Part shown: piece by piece, positions 18,381 to 26,280 of the stretch | Numbering within the stretch: the stretch's first letter is position 1 | How the letters are laid out: each line of letters opens with the position of its first letter | Origin: JAEUMG01 sp046349315 | GTDB taxonomy: Bacteria > Pseudomonadota > Alphaproteobacteria > Rhizobiales > Aestuariivirgaceae | Direction: 5' to 3' | Length of the DNA: 64,000 bases | Assembly (NCBI GenBank): GCA_046349315.1 | Contig: JAXMCQ010000002.1 | Location: 186,001-250,000 of the forward strand | Translations under genes and position numbers: made by a program | Notes under the pieces: generated by a model | What the model was told of the DNA's origin: nothing | Seen by the model: only the letters and a program-made list of their open reading frames with translations | Database searches by the model: none

Positions 18381-18464
18381 CTAAAGCCGGTCGCATTGAC
18401 GGGCATAAAGCGCGGCAAGAAAAAACATGCCGGCGCCGAGGGCGAGAAAGATGATGTCGAACAT
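18381..18464 (-). CDS. 27-residue membrane miniprotein preceding kdpF
   Basis: Start ATG 18464, stop TAG 18381-18383, nine bases before kdpF. The sequence is MFDIIFLALGAGMFFLAALY followed by ARQCDRL: one hydrophobic helix and a short positively charged tail with a cysteine. A GGGAG Shine-Dalgarno stretch lies upstream (GGGAGATACACG). Its place as first gene of the kdp run, with the same architecture as KdpF, suggests an accessory membrane peptide of the pump. I do not know a named family for it. It is too short for normal gene finders. Confidence 0.62.
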   Translation of the reverse strand: MFDIIFLALGAGMFFLAALYARQCDRL

Positions 18465-18625
18465 CGTGTATCTCCCGGGGGTTGGCCGGAAGATCGCGAT
18501 TGGCGCATCAAATTTCGATTGGGACTTCGCGTTCCGGATATCAGGAAAACATAAAGATCGCCAAGTCGCGCACCCTATCGACGCACTAACTGGGGGTCAA
18601 ACATCCAATCGTATGACCGGCCTGT

Positions 18626-19843
18626 CTAAGCGGCTGATGCAACTGCTGGCTGCGTTTTCGGAAACGGCTTGAACGTGAGCGCGATCAGGAAGGCGCCGAT
18701 GCCGATTCCCCAGGCTCCGATATAGAGCCAGCCATAGCTTGCGAAACTGTCGAAGATGAGACCGCCGGCCACTGGTCCGGTCGCCATGCCGAGGCTGGCC
18801 GCCATGGTCGTTCCGCCGATCACCGTTCCCATCATGCGCAACGGAAAATTCTCGCGCGCCAGAACTGCGTAGAGCAGCGCCGATGCGGCATATATGAAAC
18901 CGAAGACCGCGGCGACCGCGTAAAAGGCGCCGAGTTCGCGCACGAAGAAATAAGCAAGCGCACCGAAGGCCTGAAGCAGCAGGCCGATGACCAGGATGCG
19001 CTTGGCGCCGAACTTGTCACCGAGCAGGCCGAAGGCGACGCGACCGCCCATGCCGGCGAGGCCTTCGACGCTATAGATCGAAACCGCCGCAATCATTGGT
19101 ATGCCGCAACTGATGGCATAGCTCACCGTGTGGAAGATGGGCCCCGAATGCGTGGCGCAGCAGAAGAAATTGGTGAGGCAGAGGATGATGAAAGGCGGCG
19201 ACTTCATCGCCTGCGACACCGACATGCTCGATTCGTCACCATTGTCCGTTGCCATGGGGCCGGCTGGTGAGGCGAGCGCCGGCGGGCGGCGCACCAGGAA
19301 CGAGATCGGAATCATGATCACCGCAACGACGATCGCAATGATGAGAAGCGCCGTCCGCCAGTCATAGAGCGAGACGAGCCACGCAGCGAAAGGCGACATG
19401 GTCATTGGCGCCATTCCCATGCCGGCTGAGACCAGCGAAACGGCAAGGCTGCGATGTGTATCGAACCAGCCGGTGACACAGGCCATCATTGGCGCGAAGA
19501 CGGCCGCCGTCGCGCCGCCGACCGCCAATCCGAAGACCAGTTGGAACTCGATCAGCGTGGTTGCGCGACTGGCGAGCGCCAAAGCGGCCGCGAGACCGGC
19601 AGAACCGATGAGCACGACGATGCGCGGGCCGAGGCGATCGGACAAGGTTCCCCACATCATGCTGGCGAAGGCCATGGCGAGGAAGCCGATGGTCATCGCA
19701 CTCGAGACGCCGGTAACCGACCAGCCGGTGGCATGCGAGATCGGCGTGAGGAAGACGGGCAGAGAGAACATCGCGCCGATTGCAACGCAGCCCAACAGGC
19801 CGCCTGCGGCGACGATCACCCAGCGATAGGTAGCGTTGTTCAT
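18626..19843 (-). CDS. MFS transporter
   Basis: 405 residues from ATG 19843, which has a good RBS (GGAGGAAAGAGGGCA before ATG); an earlier in-frame ATG at 19885 lacks one. About twelve hydrophobic segments are visible. The MFS signature between helices 2 and 3 is present as GTLSDRLGPRIVVL, and a second copy in the C-terminal half as GLLGDKFGAKRILVIG. The sequence resembles the monocarboxylate/oxalate-formate branch of the superfamily, but the substrate cannot be read. The next gene upstream (SRPBCC) starts in the same direction, 69 bases away. Confidence 0.88.
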   Translation of the reverse strand: MNNATYRWVIVAAGGLLGCVAIGAMFSLPVFLTPISHATGWSVTGVSSAMTIGFLAMAFASMMWGTLSDRLGPRIVVLIGSAGLAAALALASRATTLIEFQLVFGLAVGGATAAVFAPMMACVTGWFDTHRSLAVSLVSAGMGMAPMTMSPFAAWLVSLYDWRTALLIIAIVVAVIMIPISFLVRRPPALASPAGPMATDNGDESSMSVSQAMKSPPFIILCLTNFFCCATHSGPIFHTVSYAISCGIPMIAAVSIYSVEGLAGMGGRVAFGLLGDKFGAKRILVIGLLLQAFGALAYFFVRELGAFYAVAAVFGFIYAASALLYAVLARENFPLRMMGTVIGGTTMAASLGMATGPVAGGLIFDSFASYGWLYIGAWGIGIGAFLIALTFKPFPKTQPAVASAA

Positions 19844-19911
19844 TGCCCTCTTTCCTCCAGCCATCGTGGCGGCGCGCCAAGGCACGCCGCCGGTGTTCGC
19901 GAATTCCGGTA

Positions 19912-20445
19912 TCAGCCAGGGATACGATCGCCATATTCGGCATGAAGCCGTTTCCAGCCTTCCCAGAACGGCGCCGGCCGCTTGCCTTCCGAGCGCGCCA
20001 CGAGGACGTCGAGATGCATATGCCAGCCTGCCGCCACTTTGAGTAGCATGGAGCGATCGGGCAAGCGGCGATGGATGACGGTGAGGAGCACTCTCTTGCC
20101 GGCGGGGGCCAGTTCGAAGGTGACATCGCCGCTGCCCTGCCAGGTGAAGGAGAGTTTGCGCGGCGGATCGACCTCGGTGATCTTGCTCTTCATCCGGTGT
20201 TCTTCGCTGAAGCCCGGCGGCCGCTCGGTCGGCTCGTCATTGAGTTCGCCATTGCGCCAGACGAATTCGAAAGGCGCACCGACTTTGAGTTCCATGTCGC
20301 CGGCTGCCAGCCATTTGCGGCGCAGGTTGCTCTCGGTGAGAAAGGACCAAACCCGCTCGATTGGGCCTGGCAGCAGGCGCTGAATGGTCAGTGTCGTCGG
20401 CTCGGTGAGGACGCCATAGGTCTCGATTGTTGCAAGATCGCTCAT
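19912..20445 (-). CDS. SRPBCC/AHSA1 domain protein
   Basis: 177 residues. A START-like ligand-binding fold of the Aha1 C-terminal type, indicated by TIQRLLPGPIERVWSFLTES, the KWLAAGDMELKVGAPFEFVW segment and PRKLSFTWQGSG. Such proteins commonly pair with an ArsR-type regulator, as here: the start codon overlaps the stop of the upstream arsR gene by four bases. The ligand and biological role are unknown. The C-terminus (WEGWKRLHAEYGDRIPG) is typical of the family. Confidence 0.85.
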   Translation of the reverse strand: MSDLATIETYGVLTEPTTLTIQRLLPGPIERVWSFLTESNLRRKWLAAGDMELKVGAPFEFVWRNGELNDEPTERPPGFSEEHRMKSKITEVDPPRKLSFTWQGSGDVTFELAPAGKRVLLTVIHRRLPDRSMLLKVAAGWHMHLDVLVARSEGKRPAPFWEGWKRLHAEYGDRIPG

Positions 20446-20816
20446 TGTTCATCTCCTTCGGATTTGGGGTCGGGGTTGGATTGGGCTGCATCCTCCTCGA
20501 GGAGCAGGTCTTCGAGGCGATCGAGACGCAAGGTCCAGAAGCCTTCGTAGTAGCTCAGCCATTCATGCGCGCTGGCGAGGGGGCCGGGCTCCAGATGGCA
20601 GACATGCGTGCGGCCGCGCACTTCGCGGCGGATCAAGCCGGCAGTTTCGAGCGCCTTGATGTGCTTGGAGGCGGCCGCCAGCGACATGGAGAAGGGCTCG
20701 GCCAATTGGCTGACCGTCCTTTCTCCGCCCGCCAGTGAGCGCAGCATCGTCCGGCGCGTCGGATCGCCGAGGGCGTGAAAGACGGCGTCGAGCCGCTGTG
20801 CCTGTAATTCAACCAT
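20442..20816 (-). CDS. ArsR family transcriptional regulator
   Basis: 124 residues from ATG 20816; an ATG at 20852 would add 12 residues (MTVIFDDHIFNH). The helix-turn-helix domain is clear: ALGDPTRRTMLRSLAGGE, then VSQLAEPFSMSLAAASKHIK and LETAGLIRREVRGRTH. No cysteine pair for metal binding is seen, so it belongs to the GntR/ArsR-like autorepressors paired with SRPBCC proteins rather than to metal sensors. Two palindromes lie on and just before the start codon, so it probably represses its own operon. It is translationally coupled to the SRPBCC gene. Confidence 0.87.
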   Translation of the reverse strand: MVELQAQRLDAVFHALGDPTRRTMLRSLAGGERTVSQLAEPFSMSLAAASKHIKALETAGLIRREVRGRTHVCHLEPGPLASAHEWLSYYEGFWTLRLDRLEDLLLEEDAAQSNPDPKSEGDEQ

Positions 20817-20864
20817 GTGGTTGAATATATGGTCATCAAAGATGACAGTCAACCACTTGGTTAA
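20808..20864. promoter_or_regulatory. Paired palindromic operators of the arsR-SRPBCC operon
   Basis: Two related palindromes: 20808-20825 (TTCAACCA TG TGGTTGAA, perfect 8-base arms) and 20849-20864 (TCAACCA CT TGGTTAA, one mismatch in the arms). Their centres are 40 bases apart, close to four helical turns, so two dimers would bind one face. The first overlaps the favoured ATG of arsR. This arrangement is what an autorepressor needs. Confidence 0.62.
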
Positions 20865-20895
20865 ATAATTTTTTGAGCGTCAGCGGTTACAAGAT

Positions 20896-21150
20896 TTAGC
20901 GCGGCAGAGGGCCCGCAGCAGCGCCTGTCCGGATGCTTGTCATCGAGCCGAGAAAGGCTGCGATGATTCTTGTCTCGGCTTCCTCCATGTCCAGCATGGC
21001 GCAGTCGATATAGACGCAAAGCGCATCGATGATGGTTTCTGTGCAGTCCGAGTCGATTTCGATGCCGCCATCTTCCAGTGCTGTTTCGATCCGGCTGCGC
21101 GCTGCGAGCATTTCCAGCGCATGCCAAGTGGAATTGTCGGTTGGCTTCAT
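20896..21150 (-). CDS. Small protein of unknown function
   Basis: 84 residues from ATG 21150, preceded by GGGAGCGG; a longer frame to 21270 lacks an RBS. The sequence MKPTDNSTWHALEMLAARSR is followed by a helical, acidic stretch with IDALCVYIDCAMLDMEEAET. It has two cysteines and no signal or membrane segment. I do not recognise the family. It is divergent from mgtA with a 235-base gap, and upstream of arsR on the same strand. Confidence 0.6.
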   Translation of the reverse strand: MKPTDNSTWHALEMLAARSRIETALEDGGIEIDSDCTETIIDALCVYIDCAMLDMEEAETRIIAAFLGSMTSIRTGAAAGPLPR

Positions 21151-21385
21151 GACCCGCTCCCTTTCGAGATTGGAGAGGGCCCTCCATACGCTTGCAAAAA
21201 TGACAGGACGCTTACGCAACCAAGACCATTTAGTGGCAGGCGAGGAATAATGGCGGATGATTTGATGCAACGCCGCGCAATGTCACTCCATTCTCAATTC
21301 GACAGCGAAGTAAGTGGCGATAAGTCCTATCGGTGGAGACGCTCTCTTGCGCTAGTTCTCTGATTGTTGAGCAACGAGCAGACCC

Positions 21386-23932
21386 GTGACAGAACTCGCG
21401 CAAGACACGGCCTATTGGAGTCTCGAACCGAGCGCTCTTACCGCAGCGTTGAATGCCTCTCCCAATGGCTTGTCGGCCGAAGAGGCCGCCGCGCGTCTCG
21501 AACACGTGGGTCCGAACAGTGTCGAGGATTCGGCGCAGCTCGGTGCGCTAAGGCTTCTCGCGCGTCAATTCGAAAGTCCTCTGGCACTGATCCTCGTCTT
21601 TGCCGCCGTCATCTCGCTTGTGTTGAGACAGTGGGTCGATGCGGCGATCATTCTCGCCATCGTCCTTGGCAGCGCTCTCCTTAGCTTTTTTCAGGAGTAT
21701 CGGGCATCGACGGCTGTTGCGGCACTCAAGAAACGCCTTGCTCTGACCTGCCGTGTCATCCGTGACGGCGCGGAAAAAACGATTCACGCAGACACCGTGG
21801 TTCCCGGCGATCATCTGTTACTCTCTGCCGGTAATCTCATCGTGGCCGATGGCATTGTGCTTGAGGCGCTCGATTTTCTGGTGACGGAAGCGAGCATGAC
21901 GGGAGAATCGTTTCCCGTCGAGAAGCGCCCGGGTGTCGTCCGGGCCGACGCGCCGCTCAACGAACGCACAAACAGCGTCTTTCTTGGCGCCTCGGTCCGC
22001 AGCGGAACCGCGCGCGTCTTGGTCGTCAAGACTGGTCGACAGACTCAATTCAGCGCAATCGCGGCGCGATTGAAGGCACGGGAACCCGAGACCGATTTCG
22101 CGCGTGGCGTCCGCCAATTCGGTTATCTGCTCATTCGGGTGATGATGGTGGTGGTGCTTTTCGTGCTCACCTTGAATGTCCTGCTCCATCGGCCCGCCAT
22201 CGAGTCCTTGCTGTTCTCCGTTGCCCTGGCGGTCGGCCTATCGCCCGAGCTCTTGCCGGCGATCATCAGTGTCACGCTTTCCGCCGGCGCTCGCGCCATG
22301 AGCGCGAGGGGTGTCATCGTCCGCAGGCTCGTTGCGATCGAAACGCTGGGCAGCATGGATATTCTGTGCACTGACAAGACCGGTACGCTTACCGAGGGCG
22401 TCGTAGTCCTCAAGGAGGCTTCCGACAGCGACGACCGGCCTTCCGACGAAGTGCGCCGGCTTGCCTATGTGAATGCCAGTCTCGAAACCGGAATCGCCAA
22501 TCCGCTCGATGCTGCGGTCATCGCAGCCTGCGAGGCCGCGAAGCCGGACATCGCGGATCTCACCAAGGTTGATGAAATACCCTATGACTTCACGCGCCGC
22601 CGCCTGACAATCGTCGTCGCCGAAGCAGGTCGCCCGGACGAGCGATTATTCGTCACCAAGGGCGCCTTCGCCAATGTCATGGAGATTTGCTCCCACCTTG
22701 AGCGCGACGGCACCGAATACGCTCTGGACGCTGGCTCGCGAACGGCGCTCAACGCACTCTTTGAAGCCAAAAGCGCGGAGGGCTACCGCGTTCTCGCACT
22801 CGCAACGCGTCGTGTCCCGGCGCGCCCCGATTATGGACGCGACGACGAGACGGATATGACCTTCCGGGGCTTCCTCGTCTTCTTCGATCCGCCCAAAGCT
22901 GATGCCCAGCGAACGATCGGGGATTTGGGCCGCCTCGGCATTCGCGTGAAGGTCATCAGCGGCGACAATCGTCATGTTACGGCGCATCTCGCACGCGCCG
23001 TCGGTCTTGATGCGGAATCGATCCTGACCGGTGAGGAACTGGCCGGTCTCAATGAAGAAGCGCTTTGGCAGCGTGCGCCGCTCACGGATCTCTTTGTTGA
23101 AATCGACCCGCAGCAGAAGGAGCGGATCGTCCGCGCCCTTCAGCGCGCCGGCCATTCGGTCGGCTATCTCGGCGACGGCATCAATGATGCGCCGGCGCTG
23201 CATGCCGCCGATGTGGGCATTTCCGTCGATCAGGCCGTCGATGTCGCACGCGAAAGCGCCGATGTGATACTGCTCGATCGCGACCTCGACGTACTGCGTG
23301 TCGGCGTTGAGGACGGTCGCCGGACCTTCGCCAATACGCTCAAATACATCTCGATCACCACCAGCGCCAATTTCGGCAACATGATCAGCATGGCGCTCGC
23401 TACACCCTTCCTGCCATTCCTGCCTTTGGCGGCGAAGCAGATCCTCTTGAACAACTTCCTGTCGGATCTTCCCTCCGTTGCCATCGCTAGTGACGCAATC
23501 GATCCTGAGCGGGTCACGGTGCCTCAGCGCTGGAGCATCAGGGAGATCAGGAATTTCATGATCGTCTTTGGATTGATCAGCTCGCTCTTCGATCTGGTCA
23601 CCTTTGCCGTGCTGCTTCTCGTTTTTCACGCGGGCGAAGCCGTGTTTCAGACCTCTTGGTTCCTCATTTCACTTCTGACCGAGCTTGCGGTTGTCCTGGT
23701 CCTGCGGACGCGCCGGCCCGCGTTTAAGAGCCGCCCCAGCCGACTTTTGCTGTGGTCGACCCTTGTGGTTTCGCTATTGAGCCTGGCCATACCCTTCCTG
23801 GGTCCGGTCAGCGCCATATTCGATTTCGTGCCGCTGTCCTTAAGTGAGATCGGCGCAGTTATCGCCATCGTCGCGGCCTACATCATCGCCACCGAGCTTG
23901 CGAAGGCCGTCTATTATCGTCGGCCTGGTTGA
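21386..23932 (+). CDS. mgtA: Magnesium-translocating P-type ATPase MgtA
   Basis: 848 residues, starting with GTG at 21386. It is a P3B-type ATPase that imports Mg2+ across the inner membrane. The N-terminal cation ATPase domain (SAEEAAARLEHVGPNSVED) is followed by the actuator motif TGESFPVEK, the membrane segment with PELLPAIISVTLSAGA, the phosphorylation site DILCTDKTGTLTEG and the hinge LGDGINDAPALHAADVGIS. Helices 5-10 end the protein, with LPLAAKQILLNNFLSDLP. It lies alone on its strand. The 235 bases upstream were read for an obvious Mg2+ leader; I see none that I can support. Confidence 0.93.
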   Translation: MTELAQDTAYWSLEPSALTAALNASPNGLSAEEAAARLEHVGPNSVEDSAQLGALRLLARQFESPLALILVFAAVISLVLRQWVDAAIILAIVLGSALLSFFQEYRASTAVAALKKRLALTCRVIRDGAEKTIHADTVVPGDHLLLSAGNLIVADGIVLEALDFLVTEASMTGESFPVEKRPGVVRADAPLNERTNSVFLGASVRSGTARVLVVKTGRQTQFSAIAARLKAREPETDFARGVRQFGYLLIRVMMVVVLFVLTLNVLLHRPAIESLLFSVALAVGLSPELLPAIISVTLSAGARAMSARGVIVRRLVAIETLGSMDILCTDKTGTLTEGVVVLKEASDSDDRPSDEVRRLAYVNASLETGIANPLDAAVIAACEAAKPDIADLTKVDEIPYDFTRRRLTIVVAEAGRPDERLFVTKGAFANVMEICSHLERDGTEYALDAGSRTALNALFEAKSAEGYRVLALATRRVPARPDYGRDDETDMTFRGFLVFFDPPKADAQRTIGDLGRLGIRVKVISGDNRHVTAHLARAVGLDAESILTGEELAGLNEEALWQRAPLTDLFVEIDPQQKERIVRALQRAGHSVGYLGDGINDAPALHAADVGISVDQAVDVARESADVILLDRDLDVLRVGVEDGRRTFANTLKYISITTSANFGNMISMALATPFLPFLPLAAKQILLNNFLSDLPSVAIASDAIDPERVTVPQRWSIREIRNFMIVFGLISSLFDLVTFAVLLLVFHAGEAVFQTSWFLISLLTELAVVLVLRTRRPAFKSRPSRLLLWSTLVVSLLSLAIPFLGPVSAIFDFVPLSLSEIGAVIAIVAAYIIATELAKAVYYRRPG

Positions 23933-23938
23933 CGCGCC

Positions 23939-24268
23939 TTAGATCACGAGCGAGGCGAAGATCAGCGCGACCGAGCCGATCTTGGCAAAGATCGGCATGA
24001 AGCCCGCATCCTGTGCGCGATCGGCGCTGCGCCAAACGCCGGTTGTCGCGAAACCCATATAGGGCAAAGGCAGCAGGTGCATCAGAAAGGCAAGAATTGC
24101 GCTGTCAGTGAGGATGTAGAGCACCAGCCCCAAAGCGGTGCAGGCGAGATTGAGCACGATGCCGTAGACAACCGCATAGGTCCAAAAGGCCGTGCCTAAG
24201 GGAAGTTCACCGGCCCATAGCCGTTTCCAATCCGCGATCGCGGCTGGATTCGTGGGCTTGGGCTGCAT
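23939..24268 (-). CDS. Small integral membrane protein, unknown function
   Basis: 109 residues with three hydrophobic segments (about 29-51, 55-75 and 92-108) and an N-terminal PKPTNPAAIADWKRLWAGEL that resembles other small membrane proteins of alphaproteobacteria with a conserved W-x-R-L-W-x-G-E-x-P-L motif. It is convergent with mgtA (six bases apart) and divergent from the nitrilase-like gene. No function can be assigned. Confidence 0.68.
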   Translation of the reverse strand: MQPKPTNPAAIADWKRLWAGELPLGTAFWTYAVVYGIVLNLACTALGLVLYILTDSAILAFLMHLLPLPYMGFATTGVWRSADRAQDAGFMPIFAKIGSVALIFASLVI

Positions 24269-24362
24269 GGGTGTCTGTGCTACCGGTGCGTGGCGTATGA
24301 TTCATGCATAGCCGAGACGGCGGCGGCCCGCATCTGTGATTTGATTTTTGGGAAAATTGAAG

Positions 24363-25226
24363 ATGAAGAGCCTCATCGCAGCGCTTCTGGCCTTGCCCCT
24401 CGTATTCGGCGCCCCCGTATGGGCGCTGCCGGGGAAGATCGCGGTTGTCCAATACCATCCGGCCTTCGGCCAGACCGACAAGAATATCGCCCGGCTCACC
24501 ACCTATGCCGAGGAGGCGGTGAAGAGTGGCGCCAATCTCGTGCTTTTCCCGGAAGGCGCGATCTTTGGCTATGACAGCGGCTCGGAAGTCTGGTGCCGGC
24601 CGGGCATGAGCAGTTTCCAGAACAATGACGGCAGCTATCGCGGATGCCGCGACGTGAGCGACGTCGCCGAGACGGTGCCGTTCGATCCCACCACGCAGTA
24701 TTGGCGGAAGTTCGCCATCGACAAGGGGATATACGTTCTCTTCAACATCATCGAGGTCAGCGACGACGAGTATTACAATACGCTGGTGGCGATCGATCCT
24801 CAGGGAAATACGACGCCCTATCGCAAGCGCATCCTCTTCGAGACCGAATATCCTTATGCGAGCCCGGGCGATGATTCGGTGATGCTGGACACGCCCTTCG
24901 GCAAATTTGGCCTGATGATCTGCATCGACGGCTTCGACACCAATGCGCAGGACTCGCTCGATCGCGGCTTCTACAGCGACTACAAGGCGGCCGGCGCTAA
25001 CGCCATCCTCATTCCGATGAATTGGGATACCTATGACGCGGAGAACGAATTTGCCGCGCAATCAGTCTTTGCCGATCGTGCCAAGCGTTTCGGAATCGAT
25101 ATTTTTGCAAGCGATGCCTATGACGGCACCGCGCGATACTGGGCAAGCGGAGCGCCGCGCGACCGCGGTGGCCTGCCGGCGCCCGTCAACAGCGAAGGCG
25201 TCTCCTACCACACCGTGAACTATTGA
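24363..25226 (+). CDS. Exported carbon-nitrogen hydrolase (nitrilase superfamily)
   Basis: 287 residues from ATG 24363, giving a signal peptide MKSLIAALLALPLVFGAPVW cleaved after WA. The nitrilase-fold triad is present: Glu64 in LVLFPEGAIFGY, Lys155 in TPYRKRILFE and Cys187 in GLMICIDGFD. These enzymes hydrolyse amides or nitriles; an exported form resembles eukaryotic vanin/biotinidase-like amidases. The substrate is unknown. It ends 36 bases before an ankyrin-repeat gene with its own signal peptide, and the two may be co-expressed. Confidence 0.85.
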   Translation: MKSLIAALLALPLVFGAPVWALPGKIAVVQYHPAFGQTDKNIARLTTYAEEAVKSGANLVLFPEGAIFGYDSGSEVWCRPGMSSFQNNDGSYRGCRDVSDVAETVPFDPTTQYWRKFAIDKGIYVLFNIIEVSDDEYYNTLVAIDPQGNTTPYRKRILFETEYPYASPGDDSVMLDTPFGKFGLMICIDGFDTNAQDSLDRGFYSDYKAAGANAILIPMNWDTYDAENEFAAQSVFADRAKRFGIDIFASDAYDGTARYWASGAPRDRGGLPAPVNSEGVSYHTVNY

Positions 25227-25261
25227 GGCGGAGGTCGAATGGCGCGATAGTCGATGCCGCC

Positions 25262-26008
25262 ATGACGAAGCTTCGTGTCGCCAGCCTTGTTTTTGCGCTC
25301 TGTCTCGCCGGCGCGTTGAGTGACGGCGCCGCTCACGCCAGCGACTTGGCCGATGCCATACTCGCGGGTGATAGCTCCGGCGTATCGGCGCTGATCGAGG
25401 CGGGCGCATCGCCGGATCAGAAAACTCCGAAAGGCTTGCCGCTTCATCTCGCGATCGAAAAGGGCAATGTCGCTGTGACGGCCGCCTTGCTGCGGGGCGG
25501 CGCCAATGTCGAAACGGCAGGCGAACCGACGGGCGCTCACGCGTTGCATGTAGCGGCGCTGACCAACGACGTGGCGATTTCTGTTCTGCTGATCAAGCAT
25601 GGCGCGCACACCGAAGCCCGCGATGCCAAGGGCCGCACGCCCTTGATGGTCGCGGCAGAGGCTGGAAGCGTGCGGGCGCTCGGCGTGCTTCTCGACAATG
25701 GGGCCGATGTCGATTCCTACAATCCTGCAACCGGCGAGACGGCGCTCGGCTATGCAGCCGCGGCAAACCGGATCGAATGCGCCAAGCTGCTGATCGAGGA
25801 AGGTGCCGATCCCAATCTGCCGAACAAGGCGAACGGGCAGACGCCGATCTTCTCTGCTGCACGCTTGGGTTTCATCGACATGGTCGAGTTGCTTGTCGAC
25901 AGCGGTGCCGATCTCAACATCCGCGATGCGCATGGCCGCTCGGTGCGGCAGGCGACGACGGACCAGGAAATGACGGCGATCCTCCAGGAACTCGGCGTCG
26001 TCGAATAG
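25262..26008 (+). CDS. Exported ankyrin repeat protein
   Basis: 248 residues from ATG 25262. A signal peptide (MTKLRVASLVFALCLAGALS, cleavage after AHA) precedes about six ankyrin repeats, for example GLPLHLAIEKGNVAVTAALL, GAHALHVAALTNDVAISVLL, GRTPLMVAAEAGSVRALGVL and GQTPIFSAARLGFIDMVELL. The ends follow the G-A-D-x-N pattern. Periplasmic ankyrin proteins mediate protein contacts; a partner is not evident, though the nitrilase-like enzyme upstream is a candidate. Start chosen because upstream residues would precede the signal peptide. Confidence 0.87.
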   Translation: MTKLRVASLVFALCLAGALSDGAAHASDLADAILAGDSSGVSALIEAGASPDQKTPKGLPLHLAIEKGNVAVTAALLRGGANVETAGEPTGAHALHVAALTNDVAISVLLIKHGAHTEARDAKGRTPLMVAAEAGSVRALGVLLDNGADVDSYNPATGETALGYAAAANRIECAKLLIEEGADPNLPNKANGQTPIFSAARLGFIDMVELLVDSGADLNIRDAHGRSVRQATTDQEMTAILQELGVVE

Positions 26009-26139
26009 CGGCAAAAATAACACAGCGTTTTGAAAAACGTTTGTACACGGAGCAATTTTCGGCGCTCAGAAACGAGGCCGCGATTCATCCAGCTCTGTCA
26101 AAGACTTAGGACTATTACGAAAATTCAGGAAGAAAACGC

Positions 26140-26168
26140 TTGACGAACTGCGCAGCTATTTGTATGTT
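26140..26168 (+). promoter_or_regulatory. Candidate sigma-70-type promoter of the HWE kinase
   Basis: A -35 element TTGACG (26140-26145), a 17-base spacer and a -10-like TATGTT (26163-26168) lie in the 272-base gap ahead of the kinase, whose reading frame opens at 26281. It would give a leader of 100 bases or more. Judged by eye only. Confidence 0.4.
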
Positions 26169-26280
26169 TTTGGTCATGCTTCCAGAAAACCCCCAAAAAT
26201 TGCGCATATCTGAAGCATCGCCAGCCTAGAGCGGCGATTCCTGGCGGCAATCGCCACCTTTCATTCAGCGAGATGACGAC

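Noticed and set aside
21151..21385. Possible Mg2+-sensing leader or riboswitch before mgtA
   Set aside because: No recognisable riboswitch core or long hairpin pair could be found by eye in the 235 bases.
26026..26043. Possible terminator after the ankyrin gene (CGTTTT-GA-AAAACG, then TTTG)
   Set aside because: The stem is short and A/T-rich with only a weak T-run, so it cannot be supported.
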